From NCBI GenBank assembly GCA_964384025.1, contig CAYLJJ010000025.1, positions 1 through 61,756 on the forward strand: a stretch of 61,756 nt of DNA, read 5' to 3'. The notes below the pieces were generated by a model. It saw only the letters and a program-made list of their open reading frames with translations. It ran no database searches and was not told where the DNA came from. The stretch comes from CAYLJJ01 sp964384025 (lineage in GTDB: Bacteria > Myxococcota_A > Bradymonadia > UBA7976 > UBA1532). Of this stretch, positions 26,414 to 36,312 are shown one piece after another. The first letter of the stretch is position 1. Every line of letters begins with the position of its first letter. The position numbers were made by a program, and so were the translations under genes.

Positions 26414-28294
26414 ATGCTAGATGGTATTATCGTTGTAGTTTATCTGATGACTATCGTTATCATAGGTACTCTTGTAGGAAAATTCAGTAAAACAACATCA
26501 GATTTTTTCTTCGGTGGTCGAAGATTTGTTTGGTGGATTATAGGCTTTTCATGTGTAGCGACGCTGGTAGGTTCATATAGTTTTATTCAATACTCACAAC
26601 TTGGATATAAATATGGTTTTTCTTCACTCAGTGGATATACGAATGACTGGTTCGTTTTGCCTTTATTTCTGGTTTTGTGGGTTCCAATTTTTTATTATAA
26701 TCGCATAGAGTCTGTCCCAGAATATTTCGAGCGGCGCTATGATAAGAAAACCCGCAAAATTGTCATCGGTTTCCTGATTATATATCTAACGGGCTATGTT
26801 GGAATAAACTTATTAACAATTGGTCAAGCCATCAAAGGGATCATGGAGGCAGATCCTGTTCTGGCCTCATCAATTGGATATGATGCGCTCCTGGGAGCAG
26901 ATAATATCCTGCCTTGGGATTTGATTGTACCTGCAATCGCAGTTGCTATTCTCTCTGAAATCTATCTACATGCAGGTGGACAAACCTCCGTTATCGTTAC
27001 CGATCTCATTCAGGGGGTGCTCCTGTTACTCGTAGGTCTGACCATTGTTTGGTTAGGCGTCGATGCGCTTGGGGGTTTTCAAATTTTTTGGGAGGGCTTA
27101 CCCGAGCAGCATCGCTTCCCCTTCCCCCGCTTTAACGAACCCTCAGACTTCCATTTTGTAGGTGGCTTCTGGAGTGATGCAGCGGTCGCGACCTTCGCGT
27201 TTTATCTGATCAACCAAGGCGTCTTGATGCGCTTCCTCTCTGCTCGTTCGGTAGCAGATGGGCGTAAGGCGATGATCTTCGTGGCCATAGTTCTCCTGCC
27301 GATCGCTGCGGTCTCGGTGGGTGGAGCAGGTTGGGTCGGTCGTGTGCTGGTCTCCAAGGGTGATCTACCACTCTCAGATGAGTCTGCCCGCGATATCTTC
27401 ATCATCGTCTCACAAGCGCTCACCCAACCAGGGGTATATGGTCTTGTGATCGCAGCGGTTATCGCGGCTTTGATGAGCACCCTGGATACTCTGATCACGG
27501 CGGTCGCCGCGATCGCTGTCAATGACATCGTTCGTCCGATGCGTCCAGGCAGAGAGGACGCTTTCTATCTGCGCATCGCAAAGAGGATCGCGGTCTTGGT
27601 GACGATCATCGGACTGATGCTGATCCCTGTGTTCAACCAATTTGAGCTGATCTCTCAGGCGCTCACCCACTTCATCACCATCGTGATCCCTCCTCTAGTG
27701 GTTGTAATCTTCATGGGCATCCTCAGCCGCCGGTTTAATGCCTCGGCAGCCTTCTGGACTCTGCTCTTGGGCGCCGCCGCGATCCTGTTCTCGCTGTTTG
27801 AGCCCAGGGTGATTTTGCCCTTCGCTCACGGAGTCTCGCCCGATGGAGGCTTCAGCTATATGCGGGGACTCTATGGATTGAGCGTCTCTGCGATAATCGC
27901 TGTCACCACGATGTTTATCTTCCGAAAGCCGCCAACAGAGAAGCAGTTGAAGGGCCTCGTCGCACACTACCTCAACGATGCCCTCTTAGCCTTCAAGGGT
28001 GGAGAGCCCAGCTTTGAGGGGACAGGCATCAAAGAATTTTTGCAGATTGAAGTCAATGAGGAGCTGGAAGAGGGCGCCGTAAGATTGCCAGAGGCGACCA
28101 TACAACGCCTCCATATCAAAGCTGGAGATATGTTGTATATCTGTGATCCTCGCTGGTGGTGGGGCGGTCTGCGATCAGTACATGGCAAAGCTGTTGTGGG
28201 GCAGAGTAGTGAGGGAATCATGGAGGTCTCAAGGTCAAGCTATGATCAGGGAGGCTTTTCACATCCGCGAGCCTTTGTAGAGAAGATGCTTTGA
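26414..28294 (+). CDS. Sodium/solute symporter (SSS family)
   Basis: 626 residues with about 13 hydrophobic segments. The N-terminus has the SSS pattern (TTSDFFFGGRRFVWWIIGFSCVATLVGS), and the central signature is seen in LINQGVLMRFLSARSVADGRKA. The C-terminal about 100 residues form a soluble tail (VAHYLNDALLAFKGGEPSFEG onward), unusual for simple transporters and possibly regulatory. Substrate is not predictable from sequence. The ribosome binding site GGGGGG lies before the ATG. Roughly the first 200 codons are AT-rich, while the rest has the GC-rich codon use of the neighbouring genes (see findings). The small membrane protein immediately upstream may be a partner. Confidence 0.85.
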   Translation: MLDGIIVVVYLMTIVIIGTLVGKFSKTTSDFFFGGRRFVWWIIGFSCVATLVGSYSFIQYSQLGYKYGFSSLSGYTNDWFVLPLFLVLWVPIFYYNRIESVPEYFERRYDKKTRKIVIGFLIIYLTGYVGINLLTIGQAIKGIMEADPVLASSIGYDALLGADNILPWDLIVPAIAVAILSEIYLHAGGQTSVIVTDLIQGVLLLLVGLTIVWLGVDALGGFQIFWEGLPEQHRFPFPRFNEPSDFHFVGGFWSDAAVATFAFYLINQGVLMRFLSARSVADGRKAMIFVAIVLLPIAAVSVGGAGWVGRVLVSKGDLPLSDESARDIFIIVSQALTQPGVYGLVIAAVIAALMSTLDTLITAVAAIAVNDIVRPMRPGREDAFYLRIAKRIAVLVTIIGLMLIPVFNQFELISQALTHFITIVIPPLVVVIFMGILSRRFNASAAFWTLLLGAAAILFSLFEPRVILPFAHGVSPDGGFSYMRGLYGLSVSAIIAVTTMFIFRKPPTEKQLKGLVAHYLNDALLAFKGGEPSFEGTGIKEFLQIEVNEELEEGAVRLPEATIQRLHIKAGDMLYICDPRWWWGGLRSVHGKAVVGQSSEGIMEVSRSSYDQGGFSHPRAFVEKML

Positions 28295-28385
28295 ACTTCG
28301 CGCTCTGTTGAGTACCCGCAAAGGAGAAACGTCAGCCACCCCCAAACCATCCAAACCCCTGCCTGAACTTTAACAGAGAGTCGCT

Positions 28386-29675
28386 GTGTTCCTTCTGCTC
28401 TTCTCTGCCTTCTTTCTTTGCTTCATCCTCCTCGAGTTTCTGCTCTGGCGCTTCTTAAAAGAGCGCTTCTCTGAGCTTTTGGCGCGGCTGTTTCAGGGTC
28501 CAAGACGCTGGCTCTTTTTGGCGCTGCTGAGCTGGCTGCATCTGGCGCCTTGGCTCTTCTTTTTACGAGGTCGTTACGAGCAGCTGCTGAGCGAACAAGG
28601 CTGGAGGCTGCTTCTACAACCCTCCTATATCTTGGCTCTGAGCGCAGCTGGCCTCCTCTTGAGCCTTGTCCTTCCATTAAACCTTATCTCTCTCCTCTAC
28701 AAACTTTGGAGAGGCATCAAGCCTGAGCGCTCTGAGCCCTCAAAGAGCTGGAGCCTGAGCCGCCGTCGCTTTCTTCAAGCGGGTACGGGGGGGATGGCTC
28801 TGGCCTCCACCAGCCTCAGCGCCTATGGAATGCTCCTGGGCGCTGAGCAGCTCCAGATCGAACACCTACGCTGTATACATCCCGATCTGCCCCCTGGCTT
28901 CGAAGGTCTCAAAGTACTACAGATCTCCGATCTGCATGTGGGCTCCTTTATGTCTGAGCGCCGCCTGAAGAGCTATCTGAGCTTGGTTGAACCGCTCAGC
29001 CCTGATCTCATTGTGATCACCGGGGATATCTTTAATCATGACTTAGAGCAGCTCTCCTCTACCGCAGAAGCTTTGGGGCGCCTCAAAGCTCCTTTGGGGA
29101 TCTATGCCTGCTTAGGAAACCACGATTATTGGGTTGATTTGGGAGAGATGATCCCCGCCTTGGAGGCAGTTGGAGTACGGGTGCTCAGGGGGGAAGCGAT
29201 CAGCTTTGAAGGGCTGCGAGAGGGAGGAGAGCGCTTCGCTCTCCTGGGGGTGGACGATCTGATGGGGAGCCTTGAGCGCTCCTATGAGCCGCTCTTAGAG
29301 TCCTGTTTAGCTCAGCTCCCCGAGAGTGTCAGCTTTCGCCTCCTGCTCTCTCATCGGCCCAGGATATTTCCCTTGGCTGCAGCCCATGGGATTCAGCTCA
29401 CCCTGGCGGGGCATACCCACGGAGGGCAGCTTGTCCTGCCTTTGGGTGAGGGGCGCAGCTTAGGCGCCGCTCGGCTCATGACCCCCTATGATCGAGGCCC
29501 CTTTGAGCGCGATGGCAGCCTCCTTTATGTCAACCGGGGTTTGGGGATCGCAGCCCTTCCCATCCGCCTCAACTGTCCCCGAGAGATCAGCCTTTTCAGC
29601 CTGGAGAGAGGTCTTGATGCTCGTTGGGAAAGGTTCGATAGAGAAGCTGGAACCAGGACAGGGCCACTGTCCTGA
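28386..29675 (+). CDS. Membrane-anchored metallophosphoesterase
   Basis: 429 residues from a GTG start. Three hydrophobic N-terminal helices are followed by a twin-arginine-like motif (SRRRFLQAGTGGMALAS, about residue 130). The calcineurin-like phosphoesterase domain (about 170-400) carries the metal and catalytic motifs: DLHVGS, GDIFNHD, GNHDYW and GHTHGGQLVLP. The order is that of the YaeI/lipid-A-type branch of the family, so a phospholipid or UDP-sugar pyrophosphate substrate is plausible. Active site probably extracytoplasmic if the RR motif acts as a signal. It stands alone between the symporter and the methyltransferase. Confidence 0.85.
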   Translation: MFLLLFSAFFLCFILLEFLLWRFLKERFSELLARLFQGPRRWLFLALLSWLHLAPWLFFLRGRYEQLLSEQGWRLLLQPSYILALSAAGLLLSLVLPLNLISLLYKLWRGIKPERSEPSKSWSLSRRRFLQAGTGGMALASTSLSAYGMLLGAEQLQIEHLRCIHPDLPPGFEGLKVLQISDLHVGSFMSERRLKSYLSLVEPLSPDLIVITGDIFNHDLEQLSSTAEALGRLKAPLGIYACLGNHDYWVDLGEMIPALEAVGVRVLRGEAISFEGLREGGERFALLGVDDLMGSLERSYEPLLESCLAQLPESVSFRLLLSHRPRIFPLAAAHGIQLTLAGHTHGGQLVLPLGEGRSLGAARLMTPYDRGPFERDGSLLYVNRGLGIAALPIRLNCPREISLFSLERGLDARWERFDREAGTRTGPLS

Positions 29676-29791
29676 AGCGGGATAAAGCTTTACTCCACCC
29701 GGAGTAGCTCTCCTCCTGAACTCCTTGAATATAACATTATAAAGCTGGAGCAGAGACTGCATTCATCCTTTCTCCATATCGAGGAGGAAAA

Positions 29792-30550
29792 ATGCATCAA
29801 ACTTCACGCTATGAGAATTTTTACAATTCATTCGCCGAGATAAGATGGTGGTTTCGTTATGATGTTCACTATCGAAGCCGCAGACTCCAAGAAGTTCTCT
29901 ATTTCCTGAACTGCTCCAATATCGGAGATATACTTGATGTAGGCTTCGGTGGAGGTCATTTGCTGTCCAGCTTTCCACAGGAGTCGAGGATCTTTGGTGT
30001 AGACATTTCATCATCTGCTGTGGAATCAGCTCGGCTTGGTGACCGCTTCTCTAGATATCGTTCTGCTCAATTTGAGCAGATCGTTGAAGATGATCCCGAG
30101 GCGCTACCAGAAGGTCCATTCGATCTGATCCTCTCTTCCCACTGCTTGGAGCACGTTCCTGATGATCGGGCCGCGCTTAAGGCGATCCGCAGCAGGCTTC
30201 GACCTGGAGGGATCTTCGCGCTTTTTGTACCCATCGAGGAGCCCGATTATATCTCCTTCCATCTGCGTAGCTACTCCCTTCAGTCGATCAGCGAGCGGGT
30301 CGCTCAGGCGGGCCTTCGCCTACTTCATGTTGAGGGAAGCTTGCAGGTTAACGGTCACATCTGGAAGCTTCTCACCATCCCCAGCCGAAGAGCTTGGCCT
30401 CTGCTTGGTCCTCTGGTGGACGCTTTCCGCTTAACGCTCCTCTCCTGTCTGCCCTACCCTTTGCTGCGCTTTATGGACTCCTGCCTGCATCGCTTCGGCT
30501 TTGGTCCTCGCCAAGCGCTGTTGATCGCTACCCTGGATCCAAAACCCTGA
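29792..30550 (+). CDS. Class I SAM-dependent methyltransferase
   Basis: 252 residues preceded by a strong Shine-Dalgarno (GAGGAGG). The Rossmann-fold motifs are clear: motif I LDVGFGGGHLL with Asp ending the second strand in FGVDIS, then FDLILSSHCLEHVPDD and LRPGGIFALFVP. The type is Methyltransf_11/23, and the substrate is unknown. A hydrophobic stretch near the C-terminus (PLLGPLVDAFRLTLLSCLPYPLLRF) may help bind a lipophilic substrate. It ends 18 bp before argB and may be cotranscribed with it, although no functional link is evident. Confidence 0.85.
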   Translation: MHQTSRYENFYNSFAEIRWWFRYDVHYRSRRLQEVLYFLNCSNIGDILDVGFGGGHLLSSFPQESRIFGVDISSSAVESARLGDRFSRYRSAQFEQIVEDDPEALPEGPFDLILSSHCLEHVPDDRAALKAIRSRLRPGGIFALFVPIEEPDYISFHLRSYSLQSISERVAQAGLRLLHVEGSLQVNGHIWKLLTIPSRRAWPLLGPLVDAFRLTLLSCLPYPLLRFMDSCLHRFGFGPRQALLIATLDPKP

Positions 30551-30568
30551 TCAGGCTATGAGCCAAGG

Positions 30569-31393
30569 ATGAGCCAAATCATCATCAAAATCGGTGGAGA
30601 ACTCTTCCAGCGTGATGGCCTTCTCTCTGCCATCGCTCAAGATATCCAGATTTTAGCGGAGTCGCATAAGCTTCTCATGATCCACGGGGGGGGACCTCAA
30701 GCTACAGCCCTACAGCGAGCGCTGGGACAGGAGGTGCGGGTTCAAGGAGGACGGCGTATCACCGATCAGGCTGCTCTGGAGGTGATGAAGATGGCCTTGG
30801 GTCGCCTCAATATGGATCTTTGCAGCGCTCTTATGGCTGCAGGTGCCCGTCCTGTAGGCCTCCATGGAGCCAGCACGGGGCTCATCGCAGGAGAGAAGCG
30901 CCCTCCTCGCCTCCTGAGTGGATGCGGCCCTGAACCTCTGGACTTTGGCTTGGTGGGTGATGTCAGCGGTTTTAACCTGCCTCTGTTAAAGCTGCTTCAG
31001 GAAGCAGGCTTCCTGCCTGTCCTGGCCTGCTTAGCTGCGAATGAACAGGGACAGCTCCTCAACATCAATGGAGATACTGTTGCCAACCAGGCTGCTGTCG
31101 TCTTAGAGGCGGATCAGCTCCTCCTCTTGACCTCAGCACCTGGGGTTCTCAGAGATCTTCAAGATCCCAACAGTCGCCTCTCCAGGCTTTCAATCAGCGA
31201 AGCCCGGCGAGCCATCGCCGAGGGCGTGATCCAGGGAGGAATGATCCCCAAAGTGGAGACCTCAATCCGCAGCTTGGAGAGCGGTGCGGTCAAAGCAGTT
31301 CATATTTTGGGGCCCTCTCAAAAGGGAGATCTGCTCAGGGCGATCGAGCAACCGGGCAGCTTGGGGACCGTGCTCGGTCCAGATCCTCATTAA
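30569..31393 (+). CDS. argB: Acetylglutamate kinase
   Basis: ArgB phosphorylates N-acetyl-L-glutamate, the second step of arginine biosynthesis, in the cytosol. The 274-residue amino-acid-kinase-fold protein has the nucleotide and substrate motifs of the family: IIKIGGELF at the N-terminus, MIHGGGPQATAL, and near the C-terminus LLTSAPGVL and the GGMIPKVETS loop. Length matches the short ArgB/LysZ class. A LysZ-type or amino-group-carrier function is possible but there are no lysine or LysW genes nearby. Other arginine genes are absent from the window. Confidence 0.88.
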   Translation: MSQIIIKIGGELFQRDGLLSAIAQDIQILAESHKLLMIHGGGPQATALQRALGQEVRVQGGRRITDQAALEVMKMALGRLNMDLCSALMAAGARPVGLHGASTGLIAGEKRPPRLLSGCGPEPLDFGLVGDVSGFNLPLLKLLQEAGFLPVLACLAANEQGQLLNINGDTVANQAAVVLEADQLLLLTSAPGVLRDLQDPNSRLSRLSISEARRAIAEGVIQGGMIPKVETSIRSLESGAVKAVHILGPSQKGDLLRAIEQPGSLGTVLGPDPH

Positions 31394-31464
31394 AACCTTA
31401 TCCCCTTCTGGGAACCCTGTGCTACGGTCCCTTGATCCATAACGAAACCAGAGATGGGGCGACC

Positions 31465-32022
31465 TTGATCGACGAAATCTATGCGGATCTGAAGAGCAAC
31501 TTTGCAGAGCGTTATGAAGCTCTTAAGCGTGAGTTGGCGCGGGCTCGAACAGGTCGAGCCAACATCGGCCTGTTGGACAACATCAGGATCTCCTACTACG
31601 GCCAGACGACCCCCCTGAGCCAGGTCGCGGCGCTCAACGTACCCGACGCACGACAGATCACCATCAAGCCCTGGGAGGCCAGCCTGCTCAAGGATATCGA
31701 GCGCGCGATCCTTAAATCTGATTTGGGGCTTAACCCCAATAATGATGGCACCCTGATTCGCCTTCATATTCCCCCCCTGACAGAAGAGACCCGTAAGAAG
31801 CTGGTTCGTCAGGTTCATGGTCATGGAGAGCAGGGCAAGATCGCGGTTCGCAGCCATCGCCGTGAGGCCAATGCGCTGATTAAGGACCTAGAGAAAGAGA
31901 GCGAGATTACTGAAGATGATCGTGATCGTGCTCTTAAGCAGGTGCAAGCCTTTACAGATGAGGCGATCAAAGAGATCGACAAACTCATCAGCGCCAAAGA
32001 GATGGAGTTGATGGAGTTCTGA
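31465..32022 (+). CDS. frr: Ribosome recycling factor
   Basis: RRF splits post-termination ribosomes with EF-G. I favour a TTG start at 31465. It yields LIDEIYADL as N-terminus and 185 residues, the canonical RRF length, whereas the longer reading from TTG 31432 adds an atypical 11-residue leader. Signature segments are ARTGRANIGLLDNI, IKPWEASLLKDIERAI, SDLGLNPNNDGTLIRLHIPPLTEETR and the C-terminal helix. It is separated from argB by 71 bp, and the usual tsf-pyrH neighbours are missing. The start codon choice is inference; the family is certain. Confidence 0.93.
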   Translation: MIDEIYADLKSNFAERYEALKRELARARTGRANIGLLDNIRISYYGQTTPLSQVAALNVPDARQITIKPWEASLLKDIERAILKSDLGLNPNNDGTLIRLHIPPLTEETRKKLVRQVHGHGEQGKIAVRSHRREANALIKDLEKESEITEDDRDRALKQVQAFTDEAIKEIDKLISAKEMELMEF

Positions 32023-32221
32023 GCCCACATCTCTCCTCTCCAACCCAAATTAGAAAATCTCTCCTGATACAATACCTTCGCCATAAGACCGCCGTTCTCT
32101 CCTCGTGGATCCACCCTGATAGCGAAGGGATTGGATAAATCGGACCATTTGAACCGACCTTCACCCTTGCTCGAGATATGGGCTCATGTTAGCGGCGGTG
32201 CTCCAAAAGAAAGGAGTCTAT

Positions 32222-34681
32222 ATGTCGCCGCATGAGCTGATCGATCTTCCACCGCTCTCTATGAACACAGCTGCGATCCTATCGGACTTTGGCCGTTACC
32301 TCTGTTTTAACCAGGGCCGGGATCGCTATAGCGACGCCAACCTCTATCGCTATCGGGCTCTGGCTCTCTCTATCCGAGATCGTTTGATGGAGCGCTGGAA
32401 GCAAACCCTGCGCGGACATTATGAGCATAAGGTTCGCCGTGGGTATTACCTCTCCATGGAATATCTGATGGGGCGGGCGCTCTCCAACGCGGCCCTCAAC
32501 CTGGGCCTGGAGGAGTCTATCAAAGAGGCCCTCTTGGATGTGGGTATGAGCTTAGAGGAGATCAGCTGTGCTGAGGTAGACGCAGGTTTGGGCAATGGGG
32601 GCTTAGGGCGTCTAGCGGCCTGCTTCTTGGATTCCTGCGCCACGCTCAAACTGCCTGTAATGGGCTATGGCCTCCGTTACCAGTATGGGATGTTCCGCCA
32701 GATCATCAATGAAGGGCGGCAAGTGGAGTGCCCAGACAACTGGCTGGTGCATGGTAACCCCTGGGAGTTGGAGCGTCCAGAACACACCGTGAAGGTGCCC
32801 TTTGGTGGACGCACTGAGTATCTCAAAGAACGCTCCGGCCATTTTAAGGTGCGTTGGGTAGAGACTGAGGATGTCCTTGCGGTCCCCTATGATCTGCCCA
32901 TCCCCGGTTACCAAAACGGCACGGTCAATACGCTGCGGCTCTGGAAGGCGAGCGCCACTGAGGATCTCAAGCTGCCTGAGTTTCATGAGGGGGACTACAC
33001 CGACGCGGTAGCCGCCAAGAACGAGGCGGAGAAGATCACCATGGTCCTCTACCCCAACGATCAGTCAGAGAACGGCAAAGAGCTGCGTCTGCGCCAACAG
33101 TTCTTTCTTGTCTCCGCCTCTTTACAGGACGCTCTGCGACGCTGGACCGATGTTTGGGGCTGCAATTTTGAGGGCTTCTCCGAGAAGAATCGCTTTCAAC
33201 TCAACGACACTCATCCCGCGCTGGCTGTCGCTGAGCTGATGCGTCTGCTCATGGATCGTTTTGATCTGGGCTGGGAGAGTGCTTGGGAGATCTGTACGCA
33301 GACGATGGCCTACACCAACCACACCCTCCTGCCTGAGGCTCTGGAGAGGTGGGCGGTGTCGCTCTTTGAACATCTACTCCCGCGTATCTTGGAAATCATC
33401 TATGAGATCAATTTTCGTTTCCTCCGCGAGGTCGCCAACCGTTGGCCTGGAGACAATGAACATCTGAGGCGGATGTCTATCGTCGAGGAGGGACCGGTCA
33501 AGATGCTGCGCATGGCTCACTTGGCGGTGGTGGGCAGCTTCTCAGTAAACGGCGTCGCAGCCCTTCACAGCCAGCTGCTCAAGCAAGGAATCTTTAAAGA
33601 TTTCTTTGAACTTTGGCCCCACAAATTCAATAACAAGACCAATGGTGTGACCCAGCGGCGTTGGTTGGCGCAGAGCAACCCTGGGCTGCGAGCCTTGCTC
33701 ACAGAATCCATCGGCTCAGCTTGGATCACAGAGCTGGATGAACTCAATCAGCTTACAGCCTTCGCTGATGATCCACGGTTTCAAGCACACTGGATGAAGA
33801 TCAAGCAGCAAAACAAAGCGCGTTTGGCTCGGTTGGTAGAGCAGCAGTGTGAGATCCGCTTTGCACCACACGCCCTATACGATATCCAGGTTAAACGTAT
33901 CCATGAGTACAAGCGCCAGCTCCTTAACATTCTCCATGTAATCCACCTCTATATTCGCATAAAACGAGGAGAGATTCAGAGCTGGACAGATCGAGCGGTG
34001 CTTATCGGTGGAAAGGCGGCTCCTGGCTATCACCTCGCCAAACAGATCATCAAGCTCTGTAACGATGTCGCGAAGGTGATCAATGGAGATGTTCAGATCG
34101 GAGATCGCCTCAAGCTGGTCTTTCTACCCGATTATAAAGTCTCTGCCATGGAGATCATCGCGCCAGGGGCGGATCTCTCCTCGCAGATCTCCACCGCAGG
34201 CAAGGAGGCATCAGGGACGGGGAATATGAAGTTCATGATGAACGGCGCCATCACCATCGGAACCTTGGACGGCGCCAATATTGAGATCCTAGAGGAGGTT
34301 GGAGAGGAGAACTTCTTCCTCTTTGGGCTCAGGGCTGAGGAGGTCGAGGCTCGGCGAGCCCTGCACGATCCTCAGGCGCTCTTGACCACTGATGAGGATC
34401 TAGCGCGGGTGCTTGAGCTGCTCCAAAATGGGCACTTTAACCCCATGAACCCTGGTGCTTATGACGCGATCTTGCACAGCTTACTGGAGCGCGATGACTG
34501 GATGGTGTTGGCAGATTTCAGAAGCTTTGTGGAGGCTCAAGAGCGAGCCGCGCTGGCTTTTCAAGATCAGCAGCGCTGGGCTCGGATGAGCATCCTCAAC
34601 ACAGCGCGTTCGGGAAAGTTCTCAACAGACAGGACGATGCGCGAATACAATGAGGAGATCTGGGGCTTAGAGATGCTTTAG
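32222..34681 (+). CDS. glgP: Glycogen/alpha-glucan phosphorylase
   Basis: Releases glucose-1-phosphate from glycogen or maltodextrin using phosphate and PLP. I chose the ATG at 32222 because AAAGGAG sits 5 bases before it; a longer reading from 32186 adds 12 atypical residues. The protein is 819 residues, normal for the family. Diagnostic segments are YYLSMEYLMGRALSNAALNLG, GNGGLGRLAACFLDS, KFNNKTNGVTQRRWL and the PLP region KEASGTGNMKFMMNGA with the Schiff-base Lys in VKRIHEYKRQLLN upstream. No other glycogen genes are nearby. Confidence 0.95.
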   Translation: MSPHELIDLPPLSMNTAAILSDFGRYLCFNQGRDRYSDANLYRYRALALSIRDRLMERWKQTLRGHYEHKVRRGYYLSMEYLMGRALSNAALNLGLEESIKEALLDVGMSLEEISCAEVDAGLGNGGLGRLAACFLDSCATLKLPVMGYGLRYQYGMFRQIINEGRQVECPDNWLVHGNPWELERPEHTVKVPFGGRTEYLKERSGHFKVRWVETEDVLAVPYDLPIPGYQNGTVNTLRLWKASATEDLKLPEFHEGDYTDAVAAKNEAEKITMVLYPNDQSENGKELRLRQQFFLVSASLQDALRRWTDVWGCNFEGFSEKNRFQLNDTHPALAVAELMRLLMDRFDLGWESAWEICTQTMAYTNHTLLPEALERWAVSLFEHLLPRILEIIYEINFRFLREVANRWPGDNEHLRRMSIVEEGPVKMLRMAHLAVVGSFSVNGVAALHSQLLKQGIFKDFFELWPHKFNNKTNGVTQRRWLAQSNPGLRALLTESIGSAWITELDELNQLTAFADDPRFQAHWMKIKQQNKARLARLVEQQCEIRFAPHALYDIQVKRIHEYKRQLLNILHVIHLYIRIKRGEIQSWTDRAVLIGGKAAPGYHLAKQIIKLCNDVAKVINGDVQIGDRLKLVFLPDYKVSAMEIIAPGADLSSQISTAGKEASGTGNMKFMMNGAITIGTLDGANIEILEEVGEENFFLFGLRAEEVEARRALHDPQALLTTDEDLARVLELLQNGHFNPMNPGAYDAILHSLLERDDWMVLADFRSFVEAQERAALAFQDQQRWARMSILNTARSGKFSTDRTMREYNEEIWGLEML

Positions 34682-34707
34682 GCCCTGAGCTGCTGGATAC
34701 AGCGAGA

Positions 34708-34724
34708 TCTCCTGGAGCAGGAGA
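34708..34724 (+). terminator. Candidate intrinsic terminator after glgP
   Basis: TCTCCTG-GAG-CAGGAGA forms a 7-bp stem in the 50-bp gap between the convergent glgP and gspN genes. A T-rich stretch begins about 10 bases downstream (ATTCTTTTTCC), so the T-tract is not immediately adjacent, which lowers confidence. Confidence 0.35.
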
Positions 34725-34731
34725 GCAGCTC

Positions 34732-36312
34732 CTATTCTTTTTCCTCTTCATCCCCCTCGCCCTCCTCAGGCTCCTCCCCCTCCTCATCACCTTCTTCCTC
34801 CTCATCACCTTCTCCCTCCTCAGGCTCCTCAGACTCCTCAGCCTCTTCAGCCTCCTCAGCCTCCTCGCCCTCTTGGGTCTCCTCGACCTCCTCAGGCTCC
34901 TCCTCCTCTTCAGCTCCCTCACCCTCCTTCTCTCCTCTCTTTTTAGAGAGGGAGGTGTGGCCTTTACGCTTATTAGCTTTGGCAGCTTTCCTGTGCGCCT
35001 TGGCTCGCTTCTGCTTCTCCATCCGTCGCTTAGAGGCTTTGGAGAGCCCCCGCTTTTTAGTGCTCTTCTTCCTGACCTTATGAGCGCTCTTTTTGCTGCG
35101 CTTGATCTTTTTGGCGCTGCGTTGCTGCTTTTTGTAGGGACTGAGTTTCCTGGGCTTGCTCTTGGCTTTTTTGAAGGAGACCCCCTTGAACAACAGTCCA
35201 ACGAAACCATCTTCGTCCATGGCATTTTTAGAAAAGGCTACACGCAGAGCCGCTCCCAAACTGTGCTCTTTGAGGAAGTTTTCAGCGAAACGGAAACGCA
35301 TATGAAGTCGGGGTGCCCAACGCTTTAGTTTGCTGTTTAACAGGACGAATCCTGTGAGTTCTCCCTCTATATCTTTGCCATTAAAACTGAATTCTTCAAT
35401 GTTGGCCTTGCGTTTTTCGAATTTAACCTTACCTCTTAATTCCCCTAATTCAGCTTTAGGAAGTTCAAATTCTCCCATTCTGGGACTCTTGAACGATCCT
35501 GGTCCAGCCAGAGTCTCTGAAATATTGAGACTAATCTCACCAGTGATGCTTGCATAGCGGAGCTTGCCTTTATCATTAAAAGGAAACTCAAGATCCATCA
35601 TCCCAGCAAAATTCCCACCTAGAGGAACCTTGATGAACTCCTTTAAGATTTCGATCTGTCGGAGGTCAAGTTTAGACCAGCTTCCTTGCAATAGTAGATG
35701 CTCTTTATTGTGCTCAAAATTAAACTGCAACTCTCCTTGAAGGACCTCAGCGCTCAACTCACCGCGAACTAAACCTTCCATCAGATCCAAGGGGTTAATG
35801 CGAGCGCTCAACACTTCAAGAGAGAGGGCTTGAGGCAGCTCGGGGATCGGTGGAGCCTGCTCCTCCTTGAGCTTTTCCTGCTCTTTAGAGGCTCTCTTCT
35901 CTTCCTCTTTCTTGCCCTTCTTGCCCTTCTTGCTCTTCTTGCCCTTCTTGCCTTTCTTACCCTTCTCTTTAGGGGCTTTGCTCTCCTCCTTGCGCGCCTC
36001 TGCTTCCTGCTCTTTGGCCTTCTTTCGTTCCAACCACTCTTTGCGCGCTTTTCGAGCAGCGCGGATCTTACTCATCTCTTCGGCGCTGGGCCTTGGACGA
36101 TAGGTCACTCCTCGCACTGCAAAAGAGCTGGGTCCAGTCACCGCCAGCTCTGAGATCTCTAGGTCTGCGGCATACTCATCGGAAACTTTGCGCACCAGAT
36201 AAGCCTGGAGGGTTTCTAAAGGGAGGGTGAGGTAGATAAAAAAGATCAGGGCAGAGAGAAAAAAGAGCGTATAGGCCAGGTGTTTGAAAAAGCTCTTTAG
36301 AAAGGCAGGCAT
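34732..36312 (-). CDS. gspN: Type II secretion protein GspN, with long charged insertions
   Basis: 526 residues. An N-terminal membrane helix (about 10-30) is followed by a GspN-type periplasmic domain (LTLPLETLQAYLVRKVSDEYAADL, then beta-rich repeats to about residue 380). Two low-complexity stretches are unusual. One is a Lys/Glu-rich insert at about 78-152 (repeats of GKKGKK). The other is a Lys/Arg-rich tract at about 385-460 followed by an acidic tail of about 60 residues made almost only of Glu, Gly, Asp and Pro. The start shares a base with the gspM stop. GspN is an accessory inner-membrane component of some type II systems. The middle (35300-35700) is more AT-rich than the flanks. Confidence 0.75.
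   Translation of the reverse strand: MPAFLKSFFKHLAYTLFFLSALIFFIYLTLPLETLQAYLVRKVSDEYAADLEISELAVTGPSSFAVRGVTYRPRPSAEEMSKIRAARKARKEWLERKKAKEQEAEARKEESKAPKEKGKKGKKGKKSKKGKKGKKEEEKRASKEQEKLKEEQAPPIPELPQALSLEVLSARINPLDLMEGLVRGELSAEVLQGELQFNFEHNKEHLLLQGSWSKLDLRQIEILKEFIKVPLGGNFAGMMDLEFPFNDKGKLRYASITGEISLNISETLAGPGSFKSPRMGEFELPKAELGELRGKVKFEKRKANIEEFSFNGKDIEGELTGFVLLNSKLKRWAPRLHMRFRFAENFLKEHSLGAALRVAFSKNAMDEDGFVGLLFKGVSFKKAKSKPRKLSPYKKQQRSAKKIKRSKKSAHKVRKKSTKKRGLSKASKRRMEKQKRAKAHRKAAKANKRKGHTSLSKKRGEKEGEGAEEEEEPEEVEETQEGEEAEEAEEAEESEEPEEGEGDEEEEGDEEGEEPEEGEGDEEEKE

Noticed and set aside
34732..35000. Simple-sequence CTCCTC tract resembling a microsatellite
   Set aside because: It is the coding sequence for the Glu-rich tail of GspN, in frame to the stop codon.
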